8,262 nt of DNA from Saprospiraceae bacterium (GCA_027031185.1 JALVEF010000422.1:1-8262); one strand, 5' to 3'. Shown: positions 1 to 7,926, numbered from the stretch's first letter. A program made the numbers and translations. The notes: generated by a model not told the origin, from the sequence alone.

Positions 1-34
1 ATTTTCGATGTGTAGCAGCGCTACATGAGAAAAT
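1..34. other. Interrupted inverted repeat (hairpin) at left edge
   Basis: TGTAGC (11-16) and GCTACA (20-25) form a perfect 6-bp stem with an AGC loop, extended by two G-T pairs. After a small internal bulge, ATTTTC (1-6) pairs with GAAAAT (29-34), followed by TTT. This could be the terminator of a gene to the left. The downstream T run is short. The plus frame starting at base 3 is open until TAG at 66-68, so the stretch could instead be the coding end of an upstream gene. The hairpin is visible; its role is inferred. Confidence 0.35.
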
Positions 35-111
35 TTTGGCAAAGGTAGGTGCAAAAAGGGCATTTTAGCACAAAAACAGCGGGTACCTAAACAGTTACAG
101 TTAGCCAAAAA

Positions 112-142
112 TTGAAGATAAGCCTATTTGCGCGTACTTTTG
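112..142 (+). promoter_or_regulatory. Bacteroidota-type promoter for the transferase-crcB pair
   Basis: TACTTTTG at 135-142 is an exact match to the -7 consensus TAnnTTTG used by the primary sigma factor of Bacteroidota. A TTG at 112-114 sits 20 bases upstream, close to the usual -33 spacing. Transcription would start near base 149, giving a very short leader before the ATG at 165. Sequence match only; no start site is proven. Confidence 0.6.
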
Positions 143-148
143 CCAACT

Positions 149-155
149 GAAAGGG
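149..155 (+). promoter_or_regulatory. Possible ribosome binding site of the transferase gene
   Basis: GAAAGGG lies 9 bases before the ATG at 165 and contains AAAGG, which can pair with the 3' end of 16S rRNA. It supports this start. Many Bacteroidota genes lack such a site, and here it would lie almost at the predicted transcript 5' end, so its importance is uncertain. Confidence 0.35.
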
Positions 156-164
156 TAGATCGGA

Positions 165-1223
165 ATGGAGCTTCTCCCACTGTATAGTGCACTCACGGCG
201 TTGGCGTTGACCTACATTTTGATTCCGGCCATTATCAATGTGGCACGGATCAAGAAGTTGGTGGATGTACCCAACGGGCGCTCCTCGCATTCGGAGGTGA
301 CGCCGTCGTTGGGCGGGGTGGCCATTTTTACGGGCATGGTGTTCTCTGTGGTTTTTTGGACGCCGTTTGAGGACTTTTCCGGCTTGCAATACATATTGGG
401 TGCCTTTCTGATCATTTTTCTCATCGGCGTACGGGATGATATATTGCCACTGGCTGCCCGGAAGAAACTGGTTGGTCAGATTTTGGCGGCGCTGGTATTG
501 ATATTCAAAGCGGACCTGCACATCAGCAGCCTGTACGGCGTATTCGGCGTAGGGGATATACCCTATTGGGCGAGTGTGTTGGTGACTTTGTTTACCATTA
601 TTGTGGTGATCAATTCGATCAATTTGATAGACGGTATCAACGGTCTGGCCGGCTGTCTGGCTGTGGTCGTGTCGGCCTTGCTGGGTACGTGGTTTTATCT
701 GGTGGGTGAGATCGGCTATTCGGTGTTGGCTTTTTCGATGGTAGGTGCGGCCCTGGGCTTTTTGCGGTACAATATCACGCCGGCAAAGATATTTATGGGG
801 GATACCGGCTCGCTGCTGGTCGGTATCACACTGGCGATATTGGCGATTCGGTTTATTGAATATAACAAGATACTTCCGGCGGATCACGCCTATCACTTGC
901 AGTCGGTACCGGCGCTGGTGGTCAGCTTGTTTGTTTTGCCACTTTTTGATACGCTTCGTGTCTTTGTCAAGCGGATGCGGGCGGGACGGTCGCCGTTTTC
1001 GCCGGACCGGATGCACATACATCATATCCTGCTGGATTTGGGAATGACACACATGCAGGCCACGGGCGTGTTGATCGTGAGCACGCTGGCATTTGCCGGA
1101 TTGACGTATGCGATGCGCTATCTCGGTACTCCCCGTTTGGTGTTGCTGATACTGATGCTGGCGATTGTCTTGACGGCCAGCGTAGAACATTATGTCCGGC
1201 GCCAGAAATCCATAGCTTCATGA
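165..1223 (+). CDS. wecA: WecA/MraY-family polyprenyl-phosphate sugar-1-phosphate transferase
   Basis: This 352-residue multi-pass inner-membrane protein belongs to the family that moves a sugar-1-phosphate (typically GlcNAc-1-P from UDP-GlcNAc) onto undecaprenyl phosphate at the cytoplasmic face. That is the first step of many lipid-linked surface glycans. Visible family motifs, in order, are GRSSH near residues 38-42 with SLGGVAIF at 48-55, the catalytic Asp pair D91-D92 in GVRDDIL, NSINLIDGINGLAG at 150-163 (D156), FMGDTGSLLVG at 210-220 (D213), and RMHIHHIL at 282-289. The HIHH motif and the length favour the WecA/TagO/WbpL branch over the peptidoglycan enzyme MraY, which is usually somewhat longer and differs around this loop. 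Hydrophobic segments alternate along the whole length, starting at residues 8-25. The ATG at 165 has a promoter and an AAAGG site just upstream. The stop overlaps the crcB start, so the two are likely co-transcribed. The sugar substrate and the glycan made cannot be read from the sequence; the gene symbol is by family resemblance. Confidence 0.9.
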   Translation: MELLPLYSALTALALTYILIPAIINVARIKKLVDVPNGRSSHSEVTPSLGGVAIFTGMVFSVVFWTPFEDFSGLQYILGAFLIIFLIGVRDDILPLAARKKLVGQILAALVLIFKADLHISSLYGVFGVGDIPYWASVLVTLFTIIVVINSINLIDGINGLAGCLAVVVSALLGTWFYLVGEIGYSVLAFSMVGAALGFLRYNITPAKIFMGDTGSLLVGITLAILAIRFIEYNKILPADHAYHLQSVPALVVSLFVLPLFDTLRVFVKRMRAGRSPFSPDRMHIHHILLDLGMTHMQATGVLIVSTLAFAGLTYAMRYLGTPRLVLLILMLAIVLTASVEHYVRRQKSIAS

Positions 1224-1609
1224 ATTGGACTCATCTCCTGGCGGTGTTTGCCGGTGGTGGTATAGGCAGCTTATTGCGCCTGTACATGGGCTTGCGCTTC
1301 AGTAGGCAGAGCCTACACCCGGTCTTTCCCTGGGGCACTTTTAGTGCCAATGTGTTGAGCTCGCTGTTGTTGGGTTGGTTGGTCGCTTACTTTTGGGCGC
1401 ATCCCGATTGGCGGGTGTCGTCGCGTCTGTTTTTTATGACGGGGCTGTGCGGTGGATTCAGTACGTTTTCCACGTTTTCGGCAGAGAGCTTCCAAATGAT
1501 TAAGGCGGAGCACGTCACGCTGGCATTGATCTACCTGGCGGCATCCGTGCTCTCCGGATTGGTGGCGGTATGGGCGGGCATCCGGCTCTACGGCGCCTGC
1601 TGCGAGTGA
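1220..1609 (+). CDS. crcB: CrcB/Fluc fluoride ion channel
   Basis: This 129-residue protein has the length and motifs of the CrcB (Fluc) family, small four-helix membrane proteins that work as antiparallel dimers and let fluoride leave the cytoplasm. Motifs are GGGIGSLLRLYMG at residues 12-24 (family pattern GGxxGxxxRY), PWGTFSANVLSSLLLG at 37-52 with the conserved N44, and the signature TGLCGGFSTFSTFSAES at 74-90. In that signature F83 and F86 correspond to the fluoride-coordinating Phe box and the GGFST stretch to the central Na+ site. The usual Gly after N-V-L is Ser here. The start codon overlaps the preceding stop as ATGA, with no clear ribosome binding site, which suggests translational coupling to the transferase gene. 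No fluoride riboswitch is visible before this gene, and the 4-base overlap leaves no room for one. The last codons lie in the left arm of a long hairpin that also contains the stop codon. Confidence 0.93.
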   Translation: MNWTHLLAVFAGGGIGSLLRLYMGLRFSRQSLHPVFPWGTFSANVLSSLLLGWLVAYFWAHPDWRVSSRLFFMTGLCGGFSTFSTFSAESFQMIKAEHVTLALIYLAASVLSGLVAVWAGIRLYGACCE

Positions 1610-1635
1610 GGGCTCACTCGCAGCAGGCGCCGTGG
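1588..1635. terminator. Long perfect inverted repeat between convergent genes, probable bidirectional terminator
   Basis: Bases 1590-1610 are the exact reverse complement of 1613-1633, a 21-bp perfect stem with only GG between the arms. A T-G and a C-G pair extend it to 1588/1635. It is G+C-rich, overlaps the final six codons and the TGA of crcB, and ends 10 bases before the stop of the convergent macroglobulin gene. Transcripts from either strand would form the same hairpin. Neither side has a T tract, so it is not a textbook intrinsic terminator. It may block read-through or protect both mRNA 3' ends. Confidence 0.65.
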
Positions 1636-1645
1636 CAACAGCCCG

Positions 1646-4600
1646 TCACTCGACGGTGATGCGGATGCCGTTGGAGTGCGAGGTGAACTCCGGGGCGTAC
1701 ATGCACTGTATGGTGGTGATGCCGTTGGAGAACCGGCCGCGCAGCTGCACGGTCAGGGGATATTCAAAGACATATACACCGGGCCGCAGATAGCTAAAGA
1801 AGAAGTCGGTCGCCAGGTCACGTGTACTCTCGTAATAGCCCAGGCCGTCCTGCCACTTGTAGGTGCTCAACACGTTGGACGGTTCGAGACCCGCCGCCCG
1901 CATATCTTTCATGTGGACGTATTCCATTGCGCGGTCCACGCGCAACTCTATTCTCATTTTGACCTTGTCCCCGACGTGGAGTACGTCGCCGTCTTTGACG
2001 CGTGTGAGCACTTCGCCGCGGTCTGTTTGGGTGACTTTGTACACTTCTTTTTTTAGTTGCAGCGGCGTGTCGCTAAAGGACGTGATCTTGTCCAGGTCTT
2101 CCAAATACTGCCAGTAGACGGCGCCCCAGGCGATGGCGTCGTTGGGATTGTCGGCGTGAATCTTGTCCGCGTCGTCCGGTATGCTTTCGGCGTCCCAGCT
2201 CATCTTGAAATAGCCGGTACCGGCCTGCAAATGCTCCGGGCGGATGGTCCGCTCGCCCACGCGGACGGTTACCGGTTGGTCGCTTGCCAGCCAGTTGCCA
2301 CCGGTCATCAGGAGGGCATAGACGGCCGAGGCGGTCGCCTTGGTGGTCTTCCAATGGGTGGTCTGCTTGTTTTTGAGGAGCCATAGCTTGAGCTGATAGA
2401 CGGCCTCTTTGTCGCCGGTCACCTGGTCAAAGGCCTCGATCATCAAGGCATGGGTCTCAATGGGGAGCTGGTACCAGAAGTAGCCGTATTCCTGCTTCCA
2501 GTACATGCCGAGTTCGTCATTGACGATGGCGCGCTCCTTGACGGATTTCATGATGTCGCGGGCGGTGGCGTTGTCGCCATTGCGCTGCAAGGCCAGGGCC
2601 AGCATGCCTTGGAGATAAAGCCCCTTCTTGTAGTGATATTTGCGGGCCTGGCCGAGGTAATAGGCATAAATATCCGTCAGGTAGCCGGGAATGACCTTGT
2701 CTGCCAGGAAGAAGGAACGGGCATACAGGTAATGGATGACGATGTGGTCCAAATGGTCGTCTTCAAATTTGGTGTAGTTCTTTTCGACTTGCTTTTTCAA
2801 CTCGATGTAGTGATCGCGCAGCCGGCGGTCTATGAAGTCCACGGCTTTGTGGGCGATGGCATCGGCGCGCGGGTGCTCGTGCGGTTTTAGGGCACCGAGT
2901 CGCTGCAGGTGTCCGATGCCTTCGACAATGTATTGGGTGATATACCAGCTCGGCCGGCCGCCCCTGAACCAGGCAAAACCGCCGTCGGCAGTTTGCCTTT
3001 CCTGCAACATGCGGAGGGCTTTCTCCTGCTCGCCGGCCATGCGGTCCAGGTCAAACAACAGGGCGATGTTCTTTTTCTGTTCTTCTTCGCTCAGCGCATT
3101 CATCACCCAGGGCGTTTCGGCGAGGAGGGCGTTTTTCAGTTCCTGGTTTTTGCGCAGATTGCTCATCAATGCCTCGGTGTCCAAATTGCGCCATTGCTCA
3201 AAGATTTGTTGGATTTTGGGGTGATTGCGCGTCACGGCGGATGCGAGTGTGTTGGCGTAAAACCGGCTGAAAATTTGCTCGCTGCACTCGTGGGGATATT
3301 CCATGAGATAGGGGAGGGCCTGTACCGCATACCATGCCGGATTGGAGGTAAACTCCAGCGTGTAGCTCTGGCTTTCGAGCGTGGATGACGCGTCTGCCTT
3401 TTTCATTGCTTTGAACACAAAGTCACGAGACTGGTGCGCGCGCAGGGGCAGGGGCATGGTCTCGGTGACCAGCATGCGGTTGGAGACCACGGGCAGGTAG
3501 GCGGACTCGCCGTCGGAGAATGCGCCGGCACTGGCCAGCACCGTCCACTTGATCAGGGGCACCCGTGCGGCGGATGGCACTTTGAAGCGGAAGGAGACGG
3601 GTACGGAGCGGCCCTTGGGCAGGTGGATCACTTTGTTGAATTGGGGATTGTCCAGCCACTTATAGACCGGAATGGTGTGGACTTCGTCAAGTAGTTGGAG
3701 CTGTACGTTGGGATGCAGGTCTTTACCGGACAGGTTGACGACTTTGGCGGAGAATTCCATTTCGTCAAATTCGCGCAGGAAGCGGGGCGGGTTGGGGATG
3801 ACCATCAGCTCTTTTTGGGTGACGACCTCCCGCTCGGCGTAGCCGACCCGCATCTGTTTGTCGTGGGCGAAGGTCATCAATCGCCATCTTGTGAGCGCTT
3901 CGTTCATCGTAAACTCCAGGATGACATTGCCCGCCGCATCGGTGTGCAACTCCGGCATGAAAAAGACGGTCTCTTTGAGATTGGTGCGCGGCGTAACGAC
4001 GGGGGCCGGCGGGGGTGCCTGAGACGGCTGGCTTGAAGGAGCCGTTTCGAGTGCTTTCTCAGCCGCGCCATCGGCAGCCGGAGCAGCTTCGTATTCGGCG
4101 TCTTCCGCTTTTTTCATTTTAGTAGGCGGTGCTGCCATAACGGATTGGACCATACGATCGCTGAAAAAGACCGGAAATTCAAAGATCTGCATTCTTCGCA
4201 GCCGGTCATAAATCTTCGCCGGTACGTCGGCGTGCATGTCTTGCCAGCTTCTACTATAGGAGGACTTGCCAAATCCGCCCAGGGGATGCCAGCCGGTGCG
4301 GTAGAAACTTCGTACCGGGTAATAGGAAGTGTTCCAGTGATTGCGTGCAAAGACGTCCAGCGAGGCATCGTACAGACTGGCGACAACCTCGGCGGCGGCG
4401 ATGTCCGCTTTGGGGCCTTGGATTTTGATGCGCCATTTTTCCTTCTGCCCGGGGTGGAGTTTGTCGCGGAAGCTCTCAAAGCTGATTTGGAGCTCTTTGT
4501 TGGACCAAGGGACGTCGTAGCGGATGCGCTGTTGGAAGAAGCGATTGTCATGGATGGCAGCGATATGGACTTCGAATCCGCCGCGGTCTTGTTCGGTAAT

Positions 4601-7600
4601 GGGAAACTCCAATGAGTGGAGCCTGGCCCCGACGTTTACCTCGTCTTTTTGGGGTTTTTTGTTGTAATGGAAAGCTGTGACATAGTAGCGGACGTCGGCG
4701 CCGGAGGCGAGGTGCAGCCGGGCCGGGTGGCCGGGTTCGACGCGCCGCTTCCCGGGTAGGACATCAAACAAATGCCCCAGGCTGTACGCTTGTCCGTCTG
4801 TGGCGAGGATTTCAAACCAGCGCACTTGTTTGACTTCTTGGCCGCGGTCGTCTTGTGCGGTAAGAGTGAGTTTATAGGCTCCCTGTGTCAGCGGTTTGCC
4901 GATGTGGATGGAATCTGCTCCGTCAATATCAAAGCCGGTTTCCCATACCGTGGCGGCCACCGCGCGTTTTTGGAGTTTGTCTTCATCCAGATAGGCGCGG
5001 TGGGGGAAGCGTTTGGCAAATTCTTCTTTGGACAGGAGCTGATATTCCGGGCTGTCCCACAGCCGGTGTACATAGTACGTTTCCGGCGTTTGCAGGCGTT
5101 CGATTTTGGCTTGGCCCTTTGCCCGGACAGGCTGGCCGCTGAGGTTTTTTACCTGAATGGGTATGGCGGTCAGGGTGTGCGCCTGTATCTTGTCCGGGAT
5201 GCTCGCATCCAGCAGCATCCGGGTGTAGCCGATGGAGACGGAAGTGGAGACGTCGTGCACTTCGCCCGTGATGTCGGTCACCGATGCTTTGACGGTAAAT
5301 TGGAATACAGGTTTGGTGGCCGGGTCCAGGGTCTTGTCCGGCAGGGCAGGGAAACGAATCTCAAAACTGCCGTCCGGTTTTGTAGTGATTTGGTCATGGG
5401 CGATGTGGACGGGTGCCTTGGGGCGCCACCATCTGAAAAAGTCAAAGTTGTACCAACGGTAGGGGAAGTAGGTATGGCGCTCGACGGAATAGCGGACGGT
5501 GGCTCCGTCAAGTGGCGCGCCGGCATAGTTCAAAGCCTGGCCCTTGATGACGACGGTATCGCGGAGGCTGTACTGCTGTTCCGGAGCTTGTAGCCTGGCT
5601 TCGAAGCGGGGCCGCTTGTATTCCTCGACACGGAAGCTTTTGTAAGCGTGGTAGGGTGGGTTCACGCGGAGTGAGAAATTGCCGGTCAGGCCGCTCTCCG
5701 GCAGCGTAAAGCTGCCGTGGACGGTGCCGTATTCGTTGGAACGGAGTTGGAGCGATTTGACTTTTTGGCCATTGGCGTCCCGCAACTCGACTTCTGCTGT
5801 CTCGTGTGCCCGGATATGGGGGATGCGGTCGCTGTCAAAGCGGAGGAGCAAGGCCTTGAAATAGACGGTCTGGCCGGGGCGGTAGATGCCACGATCCAAA
5901 AACAGCTCGGCCCTTTGTTCGGGGACCGGATGCTGTCCGCGATAGTATCCTCCGCCGGCGTACTGACGCGGGGAGATGTAACGGTCGGTTCCTTCGGTGG
6001 TGACAAGTATGTAGCCGCGGCCTTTGTCCGGATGAATGGTGACATCGCCGTTTTGATCCGATGTAAATTCGCGGGGAGACTTGAAGTCTATTTGGTTGTA
6101 ACGGATAAAGGGATAAAGAGAGATGCGGGCGCCGGAAACGGGGCTGCCTTTGTCGCGCGTCAGGATGCGCAACTTGTCCCGACTATTATTCCGGGAGACG
6201 GGCGCCAGATTGCTGACCTGGAAAAAGTTTGGAGTTTGGAGATCCCTGCCCGGGGTCTCGGTGAGCAGGATGTACTGGCCGGGAGCCAGCGGGGGCAGGG
6301 CCAGCTCGGTGGAGTGGTCGCGATAGTCTTTCGGGTCGCGCAGCGCAAAGTGCTTTTGGGATACCGGTTTTTCTTTCTGTAGGAATGCTTGGATGTCCTT
6401 GTCCTCCCGCATTACCCAAAGTCGCAAGTCTTCGATCCGGAAGATGCGGACGGTGACTTCGGCGATATTGGCATAGTCAATGCGTGCGAGAAATTCGCTT
6501 TGCGGCAGATTGACCTCTTCGACTTGGATGGTCAGGCGTTTTTCCGTTAGAGAGGCCAGGATACGGGCTGCCAAGCCGGCGCCGTGGGTATTGGGATACA
6601 GGCGAATGATGTCGTGCAGTTGTGAGACGATCGGGGCGTAGTTGCGTGTCTGTGGCGGTTTCCGGTCTTCGAGGCGGCGGTTCTGTTTCGCGATCTCGAC
6701 CCGGACTTCGGCGGTCACCGGATCGTCTGGAGCGCGCTTGCTCAGGCGCTCCAGCGCGTGCAGGTACCGACTGTCTTTGCCGGTGCCGGCGAAGTTTTGA
6801 TAGACGAAGTGCAGACGTTTCAGTTCCAAATCCAGCAATGGCGCCGGGACGTCGTCGCGGAGATGGAGTTTGGTGAGTTTTTGGAAAAGCTTGAGTGCGA
6901 AATACTTGCGCGAGACGGTGTCTCGCGTCGGGATTTGCATAGCGGCGAAGCTTTCCGCCGGGTCAAAATAAGCAGGCTGGTCCAGGGTGAAGCGATAGGC
7001 CGGCTCGGTGAGGAAGTTGTTTTCGCGCATGAAGTACTCGAGTACCCGGTGCGCCATCAAGTCATAGAGATTGGGGCGGAGATGGCGCGTGTTTTTTCCC
7101 GCTTTGACAATGGCGGATACATATTCGACGGGATAGCGGGCGAGGGCATCATTGGACACGGAAGCCTTGTAGAGGCGATTGATTTCTTCCTCGAACCGGG
7201 CGGGCGACCAGGTGCGCAAGTCCTCGTCTTTGGCTTCACCGCGTGCGGTGCGTTTGGCAATACGCCAGGACTGGTTCTGGTACCATTGTTCCAGGAAGTC
7301 GGCCAGGTACAGTTGGAGCAGTTCTTTGGCAGGAGTGGTCGTGGAGCGGATTTCGTCTTTGAGGCGGAGGTAGTTCTTCCAATCGGAGTTTTCTTCTATT
7401 CGGGAGAGGATGCCGACCTTATAGATTACGTATCTGACCGTTTGATCGGGGCGGCCGGATTGGTCAATTTTGGGTTTGAGTGCTTCCAGTTCGGCGAGGG
7501 CAGACTTGGGCAAGCCGCGGTTTTTCAGGGAGTCAATCCGTCGCCAAAAGCGGTCAAAGGTGGTGTCGCTGTCCATAGTGGTTGCGGGTATTTGGACGTT

Positions 7601-7705
7601 TTCGTGTGTGGTGTACGGGGTTTTGGTTCGTGAACTTCTGCAGGCGCCCAGGATAGCAATGAGCAAGATGAGCAGGAGCGCGCGGGTGGGAAGCGTGGTT
7701 TTCAT
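1646..7705 (-). CDS. Alpha-2-macroglobulin family lipoprotein with intact thioester motif
   Basis: This 2019-residue protein is a bacterial alpha-2-macroglobulin. These proteins trap attacking proteases: cleavage of a bait region exposes a Cys-Gln thioester that bonds covalently to the protease. The N-terminus is a lipoprotein signal: basic start, hydrophobic residues 9-19, lipobox L19-G20-A21-C22. C22 would be lipidated and anchor the protein in the periplasm or outer membrane. R follows the Cys, so there is no inner-membrane Asp signal. Residues ~45-380 are mostly helical and unassigned. Macroglobulin (MG) beta domains begin near E396, and the MG2 motif RGIYRPGQTV lies at 605-614. The bait-region domain spans ~985-1185, followed by an Ala/Pro/Glu-rich linker at ~1190-1241. 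The A2M core motif ETVFFMP starts at E1245. The thioester C1474-S-E-Q1477 begins an alpha-helical domain ending near 1800 that contains ADGGFAWF (D1574). A C-terminal MG10-like domain contains KDMRAAGLEP (M1935). Length suits Bacteroidota members, which are longer than the ~1650-residue E. coli YfhM. No Shine-Dalgarno site precedes the ATG; a -7 box lies 16 bases upstream. The usual partner gene pbpC is not visible here. Confidence 0.93.
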   Translation of the reverse strand: MKTTLPTRALLLILLIAILGACRSSRTKTPYTTHENVQIPATTMDSDTTFDRFWRRIDSLKNRGLPKSALAELEALKPKIDQSGRPDQTVRYVIYKVGILSRIEENSDWKNYLRLKDEIRSTTTPAKELLQLYLADFLEQWYQNQSWRIAKRTARGEAKDEDLRTWSPARFEEEINRLYKASVSNDALARYPVEYVSAIVKAGKNTRHLRPNLYDLMAHRVLEYFMRENNFLTEPAYRFTLDQPAYFDPAESFAAMQIPTRDTVSRKYFALKLFQKLTKLHLRDDVPAPLLDLELKRLHFVYQNFAGTGKDSRYLHALERLSKRAPDDPVTAEVRVEIAKQNRRLEDRKPPQTRNYAPIVSQLHDIIRLYPNTHGAGLAARILASLTEKRLTIQVEEVNLPQSEFLARIDYANIAEVTVRIFRIEDLRLWVMREDKDIQAFLQKEKPVSQKHFALRDPKDYRDHSTELALPPLAPGQYILLTETPGRDLQTPNFFQVSNLAPVSRNNSRDKLRILTRDKGSPVSGARISLYPFIRYNQIDFKSPREFTSDQNGDVTIHPDKGRGYILVTTEGTDRYISPRQYAGGGYYRGQHPVPEQRAELFLDRGIYRPGQTVYFKALLLRFDSDRIPHIRAHETAEVELRDANGQKVKSLQLRSNEYGTVHGSFTLPESGLTGNFSLRVNPPYHAYKSFRVEEYKRPRFEARLQAPEQQYSLRDTVVIKGQALNYAGAPLDGATVRYSVERHTYFPYRWYNFDFFRWWRPKAPVHIAHDQITTKPDGSFEIRFPALPDKTLDPATKPVFQFTVKASVTDITGEVHDVSTSVSIGYTRMLLDASIPDKIQAHTLTAIPIQVKNLSGQPVRAKGQAKIERLQTPETYYVHRLWDSPEYQLLSKEEFAKRFPHRAYLDEDKLQKRAVAATVWETGFDIDGADSIHIGKPLTQGAYKLTLTAQDDRGQEVKQVRWFEILATDGQAYSLGHLFDVLPGKRRVEPGHPARLHLASGADVRYYVTAFHYNKKPQKDEVNVGARLHSLEFPITEQDRGGFEVHIAAIHDNRFFQQRIRYDVPWSNKELQISFESFRDKLHPGQKEKWRIKIQGPKADIAAAEVVASLYDASLDVFARNHWNTSYYPVRSFYRTGWHPLGGFGKSSYSRSWQDMHADVPAKIYDRLRRMQIFEFPVFFSDRMVQSVMAAPPTKMKKAEDAEYEAAPAADGAAEKALETAPSSQPSQAPPPAPVVTPRTNLKETVFFMPELHTDAAGNVILEFTMNEALTRWRLMTFAHDKQMRVGYAEREVVTQKELMVIPNPPRFLREFDEMEFSAKVVNLSGKDLHPNVQLQLLDEVHTIPVYKWLDNPQFNKVIHLPKGRSVPVSFRFKVPSAARVPLIKWTVLASAGAFSDGESAYLPVVSNRMLVTETMPLPLRAHQSRDFVFKAMKKADASSTLESQSYTLEFTSNPAWYAVQALPYLMEYPHECSEQIFSRFYANTLASAVTRNHPKIQQIFEQWRNLDTEALMSNLRKNQELKNALLAETPWVMNALSEEEQKKNIALLFDLDRMAGEQEKALRMLQERQTADGGFAWFRGGRPSWYITQYIVEGIGHLQRLGALKPHEHPRADAIAHKAVDFIDRRLRDHYIELKKQVEKNYTKFEDDHLDHIVIHYLYARSFFLADKVIPGYLTDIYAYYLGQARKYHYKKGLYLQGMLALALQRNGDNATARDIMKSVKERAIVNDELGMYWKQEYGYFWYQLPIETHALMIEAFDQVTGDKEAVYQLKLWLLKNKQTTHWKTTKATASAVYALLMTGGNWLASDQPVTVRVGERTIRPEHLQAGTGYFKMSWDAESIPDDADKIHADNPNDAIAWGAVYWQYLEDLDKITSFSDTPLQLKKEVYKVTQTDRGEVLTRVKDGDVLHVGDKVKMRIELRVDRAMEYVHMKDMRAAGLEPSNVLSTYKWQDGLGYYESTRDLATDFFFSYLRPGVYVFEYPLTVQLRGRFSNGITTIQCMYAPEFTSHSNGIRITVE

Positions 7706-7721
7706 GGTAATCCGGTTTGGC

Positions 7722-7729
7722 CAAAGATA
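7722..7729 (-). promoter_or_regulatory. -7 promoter box for the macroglobulin gene
   Basis: Read on the minus strand this is TATCTTTG, an exact TAnnTTTG match ending 16 bases before the start codon at 7705. No TTG is found at the usual -33 distance; that stretch is AT-rich with TTTCC instead. The leader would be only about ten bases long and lacks a ribosome binding site. Confidence 0.5.
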
Positions 7730-7774
7730 AGTTTTTTATTCCAGGAAATAGCGCGAGGTGAAAAGTTAAAGTTT

Positions 7775-7793
7775 ACGCACCCGTTGGGTGCGT
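7775..7793. other. Small G+C-rich hairpin upstream of the macroglobulin promoter
   Basis: ACGCACCC (7775-7782) and GGGTGCGT (7786-7793) form a perfect 8-bp stem with a 3-base loop. On the minus strand it is followed by a sequence with short T runs (AAACTTTAACTTTTC). It lies about 45 bases upstream of the -7 box, outside the predicted macroglobulin transcript. It could therefore be a weak terminator for a minus-strand gene further right, or a protein binding site. Structure seen, role inferred. Confidence 0.4.
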
Positions 7794-7866
7794 GCGGTCT
7801 TGTAATTTCGGGATGCGTGGGCGGTGCGTTTTGGTGTTGTCGGAATGTTAATGGTTGAACTTGTCG

Positions 7867-7879
7867 CGCACTTACTTGC
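7867..7879. repeat. Solitary copy of the repeat-element end
   Basis: CGCACTTACTTGC matches, base for base, 13 bases inside the left ends of the two full elements at 7929-7941 and 8087-8099. No right end or internal element sequence follows here. It may be a remnant of a deleted element or a target that shares the end sequence. Confidence 0.55.
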
Positions 7880-7885
7880 TGTTTG

Positions 7886-7920
7886 ACGGTCCACGGTACA
7901 AGGTCGAAGGTCAACGGGGT
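7886..7920. repeat. Degenerate 7-bp tandem array
   Basis: Five consecutive heptamers can be read: ACGGTCC, ACGGTAC, AAGGTCG, AAGGTCA, ACGGGGT. They share the pattern A(C/A)GGTNN, with divergence in the last unit. The array lies directly between the solitary repeat end and the first full element. The pattern is short and degenerate, so partial chance similarity is possible. Confidence 0.5.
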
Positions 7921-7926
7921 ACACTT

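Noticed and set aside
87..1190. Long minus-strand open frame opposite the transferase gene (367 codons)
   Set aside because: It is rich in His, Gln and Arg, has no recognisable motif, and lies antisense to a clear membrane enzyme with all family motifs. It is a shadow of the real codon pattern.
1200..1225. Fluoride riboswitch before crcB
   Set aside because: crcB starts inside the preceding coding region with a 4-base overlap, and no riboswitch-like leader is visible before the transferase gene, whose predicted leader is only about 16 bases.
4772..5593. Plus-strand open frame of 273 codons inside the macroglobulin gene
   Set aside because: It lies opposite a continuous 2019-codon gene with domain matches. 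Similar plus-strand frames occur along the whole gene and come from its G+C-rich third positions.
6758..7633. Plus-strand open frame of 291 codons opposite the macroglobulin N-terminus
   Set aside because: It has no signal, motif or promoter of its own and is antisense to the lipoprotein start. Treated as a shadow frame.
7702..7914. Small minus-strand open frame of 70 codons upstream of the macroglobulin gene
   Set aside because: It overlaps the macroglobulin start in another frame, spans the -7 box, hairpin and repeat sequence, and has no protein-like features.
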